NCBI RefSeq assembly: GCF_016908315.1
Contig: NZ_JAFBDQ010000011.1
Span: 1 to 64,000 of the forward strand
Direction of reading: 5' to 3'
Length of the DNA stretch: 64,000 bases
Source of the DNA: Halanaerobacter jeridensis
Lineage (GTDB): Bacteria > Bacillota > Halanaerobiia > Halobacteroidales > Halobacteroidaceae
Each line of letters opens with the position of its first letter. The first letter of the stretch is position 1. Under the pieces are notes generated by a model that saw nothing but the letters and a program-made list of their open reading frames with translations, did no database searches and was not told where the DNA came from. This document shows positions 46,035 through 54,262 of the stretch, in pieces. The position numbers and the translations under genes were made by a program.

Positions 46035-47537
46035 ATGGAATATATAAGTACGCGTGGAAACTATGATCAAGTATCATCAGCAGAAGCAATTCAACTAGGG
46101 ATGGTTCCTAGTGGTGGATTATTTGTGCCGCAAGAAGTACCACAATTAAAGGAAGAGGAAATTTATCAATTTCAATCAGATAGTTATCAAACTATAGCTA
46201 AAAAAGTTTTAGCTAAATTTTTGAGTGATTATAATGCTCAAGAATTAGAGGAAATAGTAAATCAAGCTTATAATGGAGATAATTTTGCTACTGAAGAAAT
46301 TGCTCCATTAGTTAATTTAGAAGAAGAACAGTATATTTTAGAATTATGGCATGGGCCAACTGCTGCCTTTAAGGATATGGCTCTGCAGTTAATGCCTTAT
46401 TTACTGCAGTCAGCAATTGATAAAGTAGAGTTAGAAGAAGATGTTGTAATTTTAGTAGCAACATCTGGCGATACAGGTAAAGCTGCTCTAGAAGGATTTA
46501 AAGATTTAGACGGGATTGATATTATTGTTTTTTATCCCCAAGACGGAGTTAGTAAGATTCAAGAGTATCAGATGATTACAACTGAGGGAGATAATACTGC
46601 TGTAGTAGCAGTAGAAGGAAATTTTGATGACTGTCAAAGTACTGTTAAAGAAGTGTTTGGAGACCAAGACTTCAAAGAACTGTTAGAGCAGTCAGGTTAT
46701 CGTTTTTCTTCAGCTAATTCAATTAATTGGGGGCGCTTAGTACCGCAGATTATTTATTATTTTGCTGCCTATGCTTATTTATTAAAAGATAATAAAATAG
46801 AGCCAGGCGAAGAGATCAACATTTCAGTGCCAACAGGTAATTTTGGTAATATCTTAGCTGGCTATTATGCTCATTCAATGGGATTACCAGTCAATAAATT
46901 TGTTTGCGCATCTAATGATAATAAAGTATTGACTGATTTCTTAGCCACAGGAGTCTATGATATTAACCGTGAATTTAAGAAGACAATTAGTCCTTCGATG
47001 GATATTTTGATTTCATCTAATTTGGAGCGTTTCTTATTTGAGATGACAGATCATGATGCTGAGAAGATAAACGAATGGTATCAGCAGTTGCAGGAAGAAG
47101 GTAAATTCGAGATTGATCAAAGAACGAAAGAGAAGATTAAGAGTTTATTTACGGGAGCATATGCAACTGAAGCAGAAACCAAAGAGACGATTAAAGAAGT
47201 GTATGAAAATAATGATTATTTATTAGATCCTCATACTGCTGTTGGTGTTGAATCTTATCGTAAAGCTTTAGAGGAATTATCTGAAGAAGAAGTAACGGTG
47301 ATTGATTCTACAGCTAACCCTTATAAATTTAGTCGAGCAGTATTAGAGGCCTTGACAGGAGAAAAAAGAGAGGATAAAGATGACTTTGCTGTTTTAGAAG
47401 AACTACAAGATTTAACAGGTCAGGAAGCACATCGAGCATTACAAGGGTTAGATGAAAGAAAGATTAGACATCAAAGAAACTGTACTAGTAGTGATATTAA
47501 GGATGAGATTAAAGATATATTAGAGCTTAATCAGTAA
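46035..47537 (+). CDS. thrC: Threonine synthase
   Basis: ThrC (500 residues) converts O-phosphohomoserine to threonine with PLP. The N-terminus STRGNYDQVSSAEAIQLGMVPSGGLFVP is the family signature, the PLP lysine lies in WHGPTAAFKDMALQL, and VATSGDTGKAALEGF and SVPTGNFGNILAGYYA bind the cofactor phosphate. The length matches the long (type I-like) form. An extended -10 box TGGTATAAT lies at 45986-45994. The 247-bp leader does not show a T-box specifier or antiterminator that I can recognise. Confidence 0.96.
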   Translation: MEYISTRGNYDQVSSAEAIQLGMVPSGGLFVPQEVPQLKEEEIYQFQSDSYQTIAKKVLAKFLSDYNAQELEEIVNQAYNGDNFATEEIAPLVNLEEEQYILELWHGPTAAFKDMALQLMPYLLQSAIDKVELEEDVVILVATSGDTGKAALEGFKDLDGIDIIVFYPQDGVSKIQEYQMITTEGDNTAVVAVEGNFDDCQSTVKEVFGDQDFKELLEQSGYRFSSANSINWGRLVPQIIYYFAAYAYLLKDNKIEPGEEINISVPTGNFGNILAGYYAHSMGLPVNKFVCASNDNKVLTDFLATGVYDINREFKKTISPSMDILISSNLERFLFEMTDHDAEKINEWYQQLQEEGKFEIDQRTKEKIKSLFTGAYATEAETKETIKEVYENNDYLLDPHTAVGVESYRKALEELSEEEVTVIDSTANPYKFSRAVLEALTGEKREDKDDFAVLEELQDLTGQEAHRALQGLDERKIRHQRNCTSSDIKDEIKDILELNQ

Positions 47538-47563
47538 CTAGTAGTGAGTTAAGCAATAATTGC

Positions 47564-47650
47564 TGTATATAGATTGGGCAGCTAATAATGCGAAAAGTAG
47601 AGCGAATAGGGCTGTACGGAGTGTTTTTCGAATTTTAAAAACACGGAGGA
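47564..47650 (+). repeat. Dispersed structured repeat R4
   Basis: TGTATATAGATTGGGCA opens this copy, which then shows GTAGAG, ACGGAG and a hairpin GTGTTTTT (47621-47628)/AAAAACAC (47637-47644). Relative to R1 the third pair changes from A-T to T-A, so pairing is kept. It lies in the 321-bp gap between thrC and yedF. Confidence 0.8.
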
Positions 47651-47724
47651 GACAGGAAAAAGTAGTGATAAGAATAAAAACAAGTAAGATAGTGATTTTA
47701 GTTTCAGGAAGGTAATGTTGTATG

Positions 47725-47751
47725 TAGTGACTTGGCATTGCCAAGTCACTA
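47725..47751. repeat. Dispersed palindrome, copy 3
   Basis: TAGTGACTTGGCA and TGCCAAGTCACTA form a perfect 13-bp stem around a single T. It shares GACTTGGCA with the copy at 13731. Confidence 0.75.
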
Positions 47752-47858
47752 GTTGTAAGGTAAAAGCAGTAACAAGTAAAAAAGAAACAAATAAAGAAGT
47801 GAAGAGAAAAAAATATAAAAACATTATTTTGTTTCAAGACTAAAATGGGGGAGATAAA

Positions 47859-48428
47859 ATGAAGGAATTAGATGCTCGAGGCTTAGACTGTCCCGAGCCT
47901 GTAGTTAAGACAAAGCAGGCTTTAGGAGAAGCAGATAAAGTAGTAGTTAGTGTGGATGACCAAGTTCAAGCAGATAATGTAGCAAAATTAGCTAAAAAGT
48001 TGAATGCTGAAGTAGCTATTGTAGAACAAGAAGACCATTATCAATTAACGATTGAACAGCAAGGTGATGAGCAGGAAGGGACTGAAGAAGAGCAGTCAGG
48101 TAAAGTCTATTTTCTAACTAGTGATCCCCTAGGTGAAGGGGAAGAGAAATTAGGTACTATTTTAACCAAAGGATTTATTAGTACGCTTTTAGATGTTAGA
48201 CCACTACCAGATAAGATAATTTTTATGAATAGTGGTGTGAAAATACCAACTTTAAATCAGCAAGCTATAGATGATTTAAAAGAATTAGAAGAGCAGGGAG
48301 TTAATATTTTATCCTGTGGGACTTGTTTAGATTATTATGAGATCACTGAAGAGTTAGCAGTTGGTGAAATTAGTAATATGTATGAAATTTTATCTGCTTT
48401 AAATTCAGGAAAAGTAGTAGAAGTTTAA
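47859..48428 (+). CDS. yedF: Selenium metabolism protein YedF
   Basis: The 189-residue protein fuses a TusA-like sulfur-carrier domain (MKELDARGLDCPEPVVKTKQAL, with the CPxP cysteine near residue 11) to a DsrE-like C-terminal domain (IIFMNSGVKIPT, ILSCGTCLDYY). In selenium-using bacteria this fusion occurs beside selD and is thought to carry selenium as a persulfide-like form. Here it is the first gene of such an operon. The ATG follows TGGGGGAGATAAA, and the stop overlaps the next start as TAATG. Confidence 0.92.
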   Translation: MKELDARGLDCPEPVVKTKQALGEADKVVVSVDDQVQADNVAKLAKKLNAEVAIVEQEDHYQLTIEQQGDEQEGTEEEQSGKVYFLTSDPLGEGEEKLGTILTKGFISTLLDVRPLPDKIIFMNSGVKIPTLNQQAIDDLKELEEQGVNILSCGTCLDYYEITEELAVGEISNMYEILSALNSGKVVEV

Positions 48429-48847
48429 TGAAAGTAGCCTTAATTAGATGCTTAGAAACCGAAGGAGAATGCGGCGGGCGGCATTGTTTTCAGACTATAG
48501 AGAATAATGAAGGTGCTTTTAAAGAGATTGAGGAAGAGATAGAATTAGTAGGAGTCACCACTTGCGGCGGTTGTCCTGGGGATAATGTAGAGAAAAAAGT
48601 AAAATTAATGGTTGAGAGTAATGTTGATGCTGTAATTTTGGGTTCCTGCATTAAATTAGGGACTCCTATTGACTATACTTGTCCTAATTTTGAAAAGATT
48701 AAGCAGCAGATAAAAGCAGTTGATGAAGATATTAAAATTATTGACTGGACTCACTATGAGACTTTTAAAGAGGTTTTAGTGGATCGGATTAAAACTACCA
48801 ATTTAAATAATATAGACAGATTTTTTACTAAAGGATTTAAACTTTAA
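48428..48847 (+). CDS. CGGC domain protein
   Basis: The 139-residue protein has the CGGC-type pattern: an N-terminal KVALIRCLETEGECGG, the central TTCGGCPGDN and a conserved ILGSCIKLGTPIDYTCPNF. The cysteine arrangement suggests a metal or sulfur/selenium role. Its start overlaps the yedF stop, so both are translated together. The next gene is a shorter relative. Function is unknown. Confidence 0.8.
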   Translation: MKVALIRCLETEGECGGRHCFQTIENNEGAFKEIEEEIELVGVTTCGGCPGDNVEKKVKLMVESNVDAVILGSCIKLGTPIDYTCPNFEKIKQQIKAVDEDIKIIDWTHYETFKEVLVDRIKTTNLNNIDRFFTKGFKL

Positions 48848-48896
48848 AGGTAGTTGATATTTTAAAGCAGTGTTCATTTAAGGAGTTGAAGAAATA

Positions 48897-49223
48897 ATGA
48901 AAGTAGCAATTATTCGTTGTTTCAAGAAAGAAGAGACCTGTATTGCTAAACCTTGTTTAGAATTAATTAAACAGCGAAAGAATCAGTTTTCAGAATTAGG
49001 AGAGATAGAATTAGTAGGATTAATTACTTGTGGTGATTGTCCGGGAAAGAAAGTTAGTATTAGAGCTCAGAATTTAATTGACGAAGGTGCAGAAAAAATA
49101 ATTTTGACTTCTTGTTTAACTAAAGGAAGCTGTAGAGAAGATAAATGTTCTTATGTAGATAATATAAAAGATTCGTTATTGAGTGTAATAGATGAGGATA
49201 AACTTATTTTTGAAACATTGTAG
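48897..49223 (+). CDS. CGGC domain protein, short paralogue
   Basis: This 108-residue protein shares KVAIIRCFKKEETC, GLITCGDCPGKK and ILTSCLTKGSC with its upstream neighbour, but the central motif is CGDC rather than CGGC. It starts at an ATG behind AAGGAGTTGAAGAATA. Two CGGC-like genes in a selenium operon suggest distinct or hetero-oligomeric partners; this is inference. Confidence 0.75.
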   Translation: MKVAIIRCFKKEETCIAKPCLELIKQRKNQFSELGEIELVGLITCGDCPGKKVSIRAQNLIDEGAEKIILTSCLTKGSCREDKCSYVDNIKDSLLSVIDEDKLIFETL

Positions 49224-49244
49224 TCAAAAAGAGGTGAAAATGAT

Positions 49245-50399
49245 TTGATTTATTTTGATAATGCAGCAACTACCTGGCAGAAGCCAGAACAAGTATACCA
49301 AACCGTCGATGATGTGCTGCGTAATAAAAGTGGTAATCCCAGCCGCGGTAGCCATCAAATTTCTTTAGATGCTAGTCGGGTTATTTTTAAGGTGCGAAAG
49401 AAGTTAGCTGATTTTTTTAATATTCAAGATAGTAGTCAACTTGCCTTTACTAAAAATGCAACAGAGTCTAGTAATTTAATTTTTAAAGGATTCTTAAATT
49501 CAGGTGATCATGTAATTATTAGTAGTTTAGAACATAATGCTATTACTCGTCCTTTACATCGTTTAGAGGAAGAAGGAGTAATTGATTTAACTGTAGTTGA
49601 TACAGAACAGGGCTCAGCTGAATTTTTGACGAGAATTAAAGAGGCAATTACTCCTCAAACTAAATTAGTAGCTTTGACTCATGCCTCTAATGTGACGGGT
49701 AATATTCTACCAGTTGCAGAAGTAGGAGACCTTTTAGCAGATAAAGATACTGCTTTATTAGTTGATGCTGCTCAAACGGCGGGGGTAGTTCCAATTGATA
49801 TAGAGCAATTGAAAGTCGATTTTCTTGTCTTTACTGGACATAAAGCTTTGTTTGGTCCTCAAGGTGTAGGGGGTTTTTATTTTAATGATGATTTTGATTT
49901 AGAACCGCTATTAGAAGGAGGAACTGGTGGTAGTTCTAAAGAGAAATTAAATCCTGATTTATATCCCGATCAGTATGAGAGTGGTACTTTAAATACGGCC
50001 GGCATTGCAGGATTAGGTGCGGGTATAGATTTTATTAATCAAACTACTTTAACTCAGATTAGAAAACATGAAATGAGATTATTAGAGAAATTAACAGCAG
50101 GATTACAGCAAATTTCTGAAATAGAATTATTGACTTCTCAGATTAGTGAAGAACGAGTAGGAGTTACTTCGTTTAGAGTGCAGGGCATTGATGCTGTTAC
50201 CGTGGGCCAATTATTGAATAGTGAATATCAAATTGCTGTTAGAACGGGACTTCACTGTGCGCCTTTGGCTCACCAAAGTATTGGCAGTTATGAGACAGGG
50301 ACGGTTAGAGTTAGCTTTAGTTATTTTAATACACTAGTCGAGGTAGAAGAATTTTTAGATGCTTTAGAGGAGATAATTGATTTTAAATCGAATGATTAA
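49245..50399 (+). CDS. Cysteine desulfurase/selenocysteine lyase-like aminotransferase class V
   Basis: The 384-residue PLP enzyme would remove sulfur or selenium from (seleno)cysteine and hand it on as a persulfide. YFDNAATTWQKPEQV is the class V start, the PLP lysine is in VFTGHKALFGPQG, and the active-site cysteine is near AVRTGLHCAPLAHQ. This group occurs next to selD and YedF in other bacteria. The start is TTG after AAAGAGGTGAAAATGA; the ATG two bases earlier runs into a stop. It probably supplies selenide to the SelD encoded next. Confidence 0.9.
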   Translation: MIYFDNAATTWQKPEQVYQTVDDVLRNKSGNPSRGSHQISLDASRVIFKVRKKLADFFNIQDSSQLAFTKNATESSNLIFKGFLNSGDHVIISSLEHNAITRPLHRLEEEGVIDLTVVDTEQGSAEFLTRIKEAITPQTKLVALTHASNVTGNILPVAEVGDLLADKDTALLVDAAQTAGVVPIDIEQLKVDFLVFTGHKALFGPQGVGGFYFNDDFDLEPLLEGGTGGSSKEKLNPDLYPDQYESGTLNTAGIAGLGAGIDFINQTTLTQIRKHEMRLLEKLTAGLQQISEIELLTSQISEERVGVTSFRVQGIDAVTVGQLLNSEYQIAVRTGLHCAPLAHQSIGSYETGTVRVSFSYFNTLVEVEEFLDALEEIIDFKSND

Positions 50400-50410
50400 G
50401 GAGGAAGATG

Positions 50411-51451
50411 ATGACAGAAAAAATTAAACTAACGCAATATAGTTCGACATCTGGCTGAGCAGCTAAAATGGGCCCTCATGCCCTGTCGCAAGTTTTGCGA
50501 CAAGTTGATTTTAGTTGTGATGACGAGAATTTAATAGTGGGATTAGATAGTGCTGATGATGCAATTGCTTATCAAATCAATCCCGAGCAGATAATGATTC
50601 AATCCTTAGATTTTTTCACTCCAATTGTAGATGATCCTTATTTGTTTGGACAGATTGCTGCTGCGAATGCATTAAGTGATATTTATGCTATGGGCGGTCA
50701 GCCGCTAACTGCAATGAATGTAGTTGGCTTTCCTTCTTGTCTTGAGGGAGAGATATTAAGTGAAATTTTGCAGGGAGGAGCAGATAAAGTTGCTGAAGCT
50801 GGAGCAATTATAGCAGGCGGTCATACAGTTGAAGATGATGAACCTAAATATGGTTTATCTGTCACAGGACAAACTAAACCCGGTCAGCTTTTAACTAATG
50901 ATAATGCTCAAGCAGGTGATAAATTAATTCTAACTAAGCCCTTAGGCATGGGCATAGTATCGACTGCTATTAAAGGAGATATGGCTGACGAGGAAGTTGC
51001 AGAAAGAGTTATATCAGCTATGGCTAGATTAAATAATCAAGCTGTTAAGGTGATGCATGATTATGGAGTTAATGCTTGTACTGATATCACTGGTTTTGGT
51101 CTCTTAGGACACGCCTGGGAGATGGCGGAAGGTAGTAATCAGAAAATTGAAATTTCTGCAGCAGAAGTGCCGGTTTTTGGTGGCGTGATTGATTATGCTG
51201 AAATGGGATTAGTGCCGGGAGGTGCTTATAATAATCAGCAGTATTTAGAGCAACATGTTGAATTTGGCCCTGAAGTTGCTGATAGTATGATTGATATATT
51301 ATTTGACCCTCAAACTTCAGGTGGTCTATTAATTTCTGTTCCTCAAGAGCAGGTGTCTGATTTATTAATTGAGTTATATGGATTAGGAGTAGATGATGCT
51401 GCAGTAGTTGGAGAAGTAGTAGCAGGAGAACCTCAGATTAAAGTGACTTAA
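50411..51451 (+). CDS. selD: Selenophosphate synthetase, selenocysteine-containing
   Basis: SelD makes selenophosphate from selenide and ATP for selenocysteine and selenouridine synthesis. The true start is an ATG behind AAGGAGGAAGATG (a second ATG is three bases earlier). The frame meets TGA at codon 16 in the motif TSG-U-AAKMGPHAL, where relatives have catalytic Cys or Sec next to the ATP-binding lysine. Reading continues for 330 codons with QSLDFFTPIVDDPYLFGQIAAANALSDIYAMGG and FGLLGHAWEMA. UGA is therefore read as selenocysteine and the product is 346 residues. A hairpin just after the TGA is the likely SECIS. The enzyme thus needs selenium for its own synthesis. Confidence 0.95.
50456..50502 (+). 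promoter_or_regulatory. selD UGA codon and SECIS hairpin
   Basis: The UGA (50456-50458) is followed 25 nt later by a 7-bp stem TGTCGCA (50484-50490)/TGCGACA (50496-50502) with loop AGTTT. The stem distance and the GU in the loop fit bacterial SECIS elements bound by SelB. Confidence 0.8.
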
Positions 51452-51466
51452 GGAAAGGGATAGACT

Positions 51467-51730
51467 ATGGAAGAAAAAAAGAAATATAATCTAATAGTAT
51501 TTAATTCAACACATCATGCTTTAGCAGCAGAAGAAGAATTAAAGAATAAAGATTATCAAATTAAGGTGGTTCCAGTTCCACCAGAGATTTCTGCTGATTG
51601 TGGGATTGCAATTAAATTTAGTGAAAAGCAGAAAGAAATTGTAGATATTATAAAAAAATCTGCAATTGAATTTGCCGGCTGCTATCAGGTTATTAAGCAG
51701 GGATTAGAAAAAAGGATAAATAAAATTTAA
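51467..51730 (+). CDS. DUF3343 putative Se/S carrier protein
   Basis: The 87-residue protein matches DUF3343: YNLIVFNSTHHALAAEEELKNKDYQIKVVPVPPEISADCGIAIKF, with one conserved cysteine in SADCG and another in FAGCYQV. This family is regularly found with yedF, selD and class V desulfurases and is proposed to carry selenium or sulfur. It is the last gene of the operon and is followed by a weak hairpin and T-rich stretch. Confidence 0.88.
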   Translation: MEEKKKYNLIVFNSTHHALAAEEELKNKDYQIKVVPVPPEISADCGIAIKFSEKQKEIVDIIKKSAIEFAGCYQVIKQGLEKRINKI

Positions 51731-51732
51731 AG

Positions 51733-51760
51733 GACTAAGGGGCCTTAGTAGGTCTCTTTT
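51733..51760 (+). terminator. Possible terminator of the selenium operon
   Basis: GACTAAGG, GG and CCTTAGT, then AGGTC and TCTTTT give a short hairpin followed by T residues. Stem continuity is imperfect. Confidence 0.4.
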
Positions 51761-51873
51761 CTTATACTTTGATAATAAAAAAGGATAATTGTTGTTTTTG
51801 TTGAAATAAATAATTATTAGTTATATTTATTTATTTGAATTTCACAGTGAAATTAAAAGTGGGAGTGATTATT

Positions 51874-52935
51874 GTGCGGCTAGTTAGTGTTGATGAGCTA
51901 GAGCCAAATATGGAATTAGCTAAAACTATTTATGACAAAAACGATATACCAGTTTTAAAGAAGAATACTAAAAATTTAGATAAGTATGTGAATCATATTA
52001 AAAAATTGGGTATTTATTATGTTTATGTCCGAGATGAAATTTCTGAAAATATTGATATTGATTATATTGTAAAACAGAAGTTGAGACATCAAACTAAAAA
52101 TTCGTTGAAAACTATAGCTGATGATTTAAAGGAAGGCCAGCGGATTGATTTAACAAAACTTAAACAGCAGATTAAAAAAATCATTGAAAGTATAGTTATA
52201 AATAAAGATAAACTTATTCATGTGCAAAGTGTTAGAAATAATGATGAATATGTTTTTGCTCATAGTGTGAATACTACTATTTTAAGTGTTAAAACTGCTT
52301 TGAATATGAATATGAATCGTAAGTTAGTTAAAGAATTAGCTTTAGGAACTATGCTGCATGATGTAGGTAAAATGAATATTCGCTCTACTGTACTAGAAAA
52401 GAAGGACGAGTTAAGCGAAAAAGAATATCAAGAAGTTCAAAAACATGTGGAGTATGGTTATGAGTGGTTAAGAAAAGAGTTTGATATACCTAGTTTAGCT
52501 AAATATATTGTTAGATTTCATCATGAAAAAACTGATGGTAGTGGATATCCTGAGGGAAGAAAAGAAGAAGAATTACATCAGGTTGTTAAGATTGTTTCTG
52601 TGTGTGATGTCTTTGATGCCTTAACTAGTGATCGTCCTTTTAGATTGAGATGGCCGAATAATAAAGCTTTAGATTTTATTATTTCTCATGGAGGAGTTAC
52701 TTTTGATCGCGAAGTAGTCAAAGCATTTAAGGATGTAGTAGCATTATATCCTATCGGTACTAAAGTAACTTTAAATAATGGGCGTAAGGCTTTAGTAAGT
52801 GGACATAATGAATATTTTCCTGAACGACCTGAAGTTAAAGTTATTGAGAATGCTCAGGGAAATAAATTAGATAATCCTCACAATATTAATTTATTAGAAG
52901 CTAATGATTTAGTGGTTGTAGATTCTAATTTTTAA
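51874..52935 (+). CDS. HD-GYP domain protein with DUF3391-like N-terminus
   Basis: The 353-residue protein likely hydrolyses cyclic di-GMP. The HD motif appears as LGTMLHDVGKMNI and the GYP motif as HHEKTDGSGYPEG, with VSVCDVFDALTSDRPFR after it. The N-terminal 120 residues (VDELEPNMELAKTIYDKNDIPVLKK) match DUF3391. I start at GTG behind GTGGGAGTGATTATT. A terminator follows directly. It stands alone, so its signal is unknown. Confidence 0.9.
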   Translation: MRLVSVDELEPNMELAKTIYDKNDIPVLKKNTKNLDKYVNHIKKLGIYYVYVRDEISENIDIDYIVKQKLRHQTKNSLKTIADDLKEGQRIDLTKLKQQIKKIIESIVINKDKLIHVQSVRNNDEYVFAHSVNTTILSVKTALNMNMNRKLVKELALGTMLHDVGKMNIRSTVLEKKDELSEKEYQEVQKHVEYGYEWLRKEFDIPSLAKYIVRFHHEKTDGSGYPEGRKEEELHQVVKIVSVCDVFDALTSDRPFRLRWPNNKALDFIISHGGVTFDREVVKAFKDVVALYPIGTKVTLNNGRKALVSGHNEYFPERPEVKVIENAQGNKLDNPHNINLLEANDLVVVDSNF

Positions 52936-52953
52936 ATAACGCTTTTTATTTTG

Positions 52954-52982
52954 AGTCCTCATTAATTGAGGACTTTATTTAT
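52954..52982 (+). terminator. Terminator after the HD-GYP gene
   Basis: AGTCCTCA and TGAGGACT form an 8-bp stem with a TTAAT loop followed by TTATTTATTTTTTT. Confidence 0.9.
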
Positions 52983-53057
52983 TTTTTTGTACTTTTTTAG
53001 AAGATAAATTAAATTTAACGCATAATATTTTCACAGATTATTTTTAATTGAATATCT

Positions 53058-53106
53058 TATAATAGGTAAAAGTTAACTGCGGTTAACAATCTTAACTTTA
53101 GTTAAG
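53058..53106 (+). promoter_or_regulatory. feo promoter -10 box and two tandem palindromic operators
   Basis: TATAAT (53058-53063) is followed by GTTAAC-TGCG-GTTAAC (53072-53087) and CTTAAC-TTTA-GTTAAG (53091-53106), both perfect 6-4-6 palindromes whose starts are 19 bp apart. They lie between the -10 box and feoA, where a repressor would block transcription. The DtxR-family protein at 55752 is the obvious candidate regulator. Confidence 0.75.
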
Positions 53107-53127
53107 TTAACAAAAGGAGGGGTGGAA

Positions 53128-53352
53128 TTGAAATTGACGGAATTACCTTTAAAAAAAATAGGGGAAGTGGTTGATATTATGGCAGACCCTAATAAAAAAA
53201 GAAGGCTGCTGGATTTGGGTTTAACTGAAGGGACTGAGGTTATCCCAAAACGGAGAAGTCCTTCGGGAGATCCTACAGCGTTTTTGATCAGGGGGACTAT
53301 TATTGCTTTAAGAAGTGAAGAGACTGACTTAATAGAAGTAGAAAAAAAGTGA
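53128..53352 (+). CDS. feoA: Ferrous iron transport protein A
   Basis: The 74-residue SH3-like protein matches FeoA: LTELPLKKIGEVVDIM, then RLLDLGLTEGTEVIPKRRSPSGDPTAFLIRGTIIALR. It probably modulates FeoB in ferrous iron uptake. I choose TTG at 53128, seven bases after GGAGG; a GTG six bases earlier overlaps the site. The gene lies just behind the palindromic operators. Confidence 0.9.
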   Translation: MKLTELPLKKIGEVVDIMADPNKKRRLLDLGLTEGTEVIPKRRSPSGDPTAFLIRGTIIALRSEETDLIEVEKK

Positions 53353-53471
53353 AAGATGAAAATTTAAAAATGAAAAAATAAGGATTAAAAAGAGAAGTGG
53401 AATTAGTCATTTGCTGCAAGTGTTGCTAAGAAGTAAGAATAAATTAGAATAATAAAAAGGGGAGGGATTAG

Positions 53472-54260
53472 ATGGGGTTAACAGCTCAATCTAGTGGTGT
53501 TAATTTGTTAAGAGAGTCTTTCAATATTGATGGAGACAAAAATAATCCAGTAGTCGCTTTAGCTGGAAATCCAAACACAGGCAAAAGTACTGTTTTTAAC
53601 GGATTAACTGGTTTGAAGCAACATACTGGAAATTGGCCTGGTAAAACTGTTACTCAAGCTAAGGGGTACTATACTTATTTGTCGCAAGAATACACTGTAG
53701 TCGATTTACCCGGTACATACTCTTTATTAGCTAGTTCTATTGAAGAGCAGATTGCTCGTGATTTTATTTGTTTTGCCCAGCCAGAAGTAACAGTGGTGAT
53801 TGCAGATGCAACAAACTTAGAAAGAAATCTTAATTTGCTTTTACAAGTAACAGAATTAAGTGAACGGGTAGTACTTTGCTTAAATTTGATGGATGAGGCG
53901 GAAAGAAAAAATATCAAAATTGATTTAAATGGTTTAGCAACTGATTTGCAAGTTCCGATTGTACCTACTATAGCGAGGGATGAAAAGGGTTTAAGTGATT
54001 TAAAAAAGGTTATAGATAAAATAGTTAATCAAGAAGTTCAACTAGATCCAATTAAAATTAAATATTCATCTAAAATAGAAGAAAAGGTGGAAAAAATTGT
54101 CCCGGAATTAAATAAACAATTTCCCAATTTAAGAAAGAATATTAATATAAGATGGCTAGCTTTAAGATTATTAGAAGGAGATAGAACGATTTTTGAAACT
54201 TTGGAGGAGTGTTATGATGTTAATTTAAAAAACAAAAAAGTTGTTGAAAGGAGGCAGTAA
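53472..54260 (+). CDS. feoB: Ferrous iron transport FeoB, GTPase domain as a separate protein
   Basis: This 262-residue protein is the soluble G domain of FeoB. G1 is GNPNTGKSTVFNGLTG, the switch I region reads HTGNWPGKTV, G3 is DLPGTYSLLA and G4 is NLMDEAERK. The helical GDI-like part follows to residue 262, then a true TAA. The membrane part is the next gene, with its own AAAGGAGGCAGTAAAA, so FeoB here is a two-protein system, an arrangement known in some Firmicutes. The start follows GGGGAGGGATTAG. Confidence 0.9.
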   Translation: MGLTAQSSGVNLLRESFNIDGDKNNPVVALAGNPNTGKSTVFNGLTGLKQHTGNWPGKTVTQAKGYYTYLSQEYTVVDLPGTYSLLASSIEEQIARDFICFAQPEVTVVIADATNLERNLNLLLQVTELSERVVLCLNLMDEAERKNIKIDLNGLATDLQVPIVPTIARDEKGLSDLKKVIDKIVNQEVQLDPIKIKYSSKIEEKVEKIVPELNKQFPNLRKNINIRWLALRLLEGDRTIFETLEECYDVNLKNKKVVERRQ

Positions 54261-54262
54261 AA

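Noticed and set aside
47538-47837. Two overlapping minus-strand frames with hydrophobic translations
   Set aside because: They cover repeat R4 and a palindrome, lack ribosome binding sites, and hydrophobicity follows from AT-rich sequence.
53353-53471. feoB starting in the gap after feoA
   Set aside because: Stops in all frames and the good ribosome binding site at 53459 support the start at 53472.
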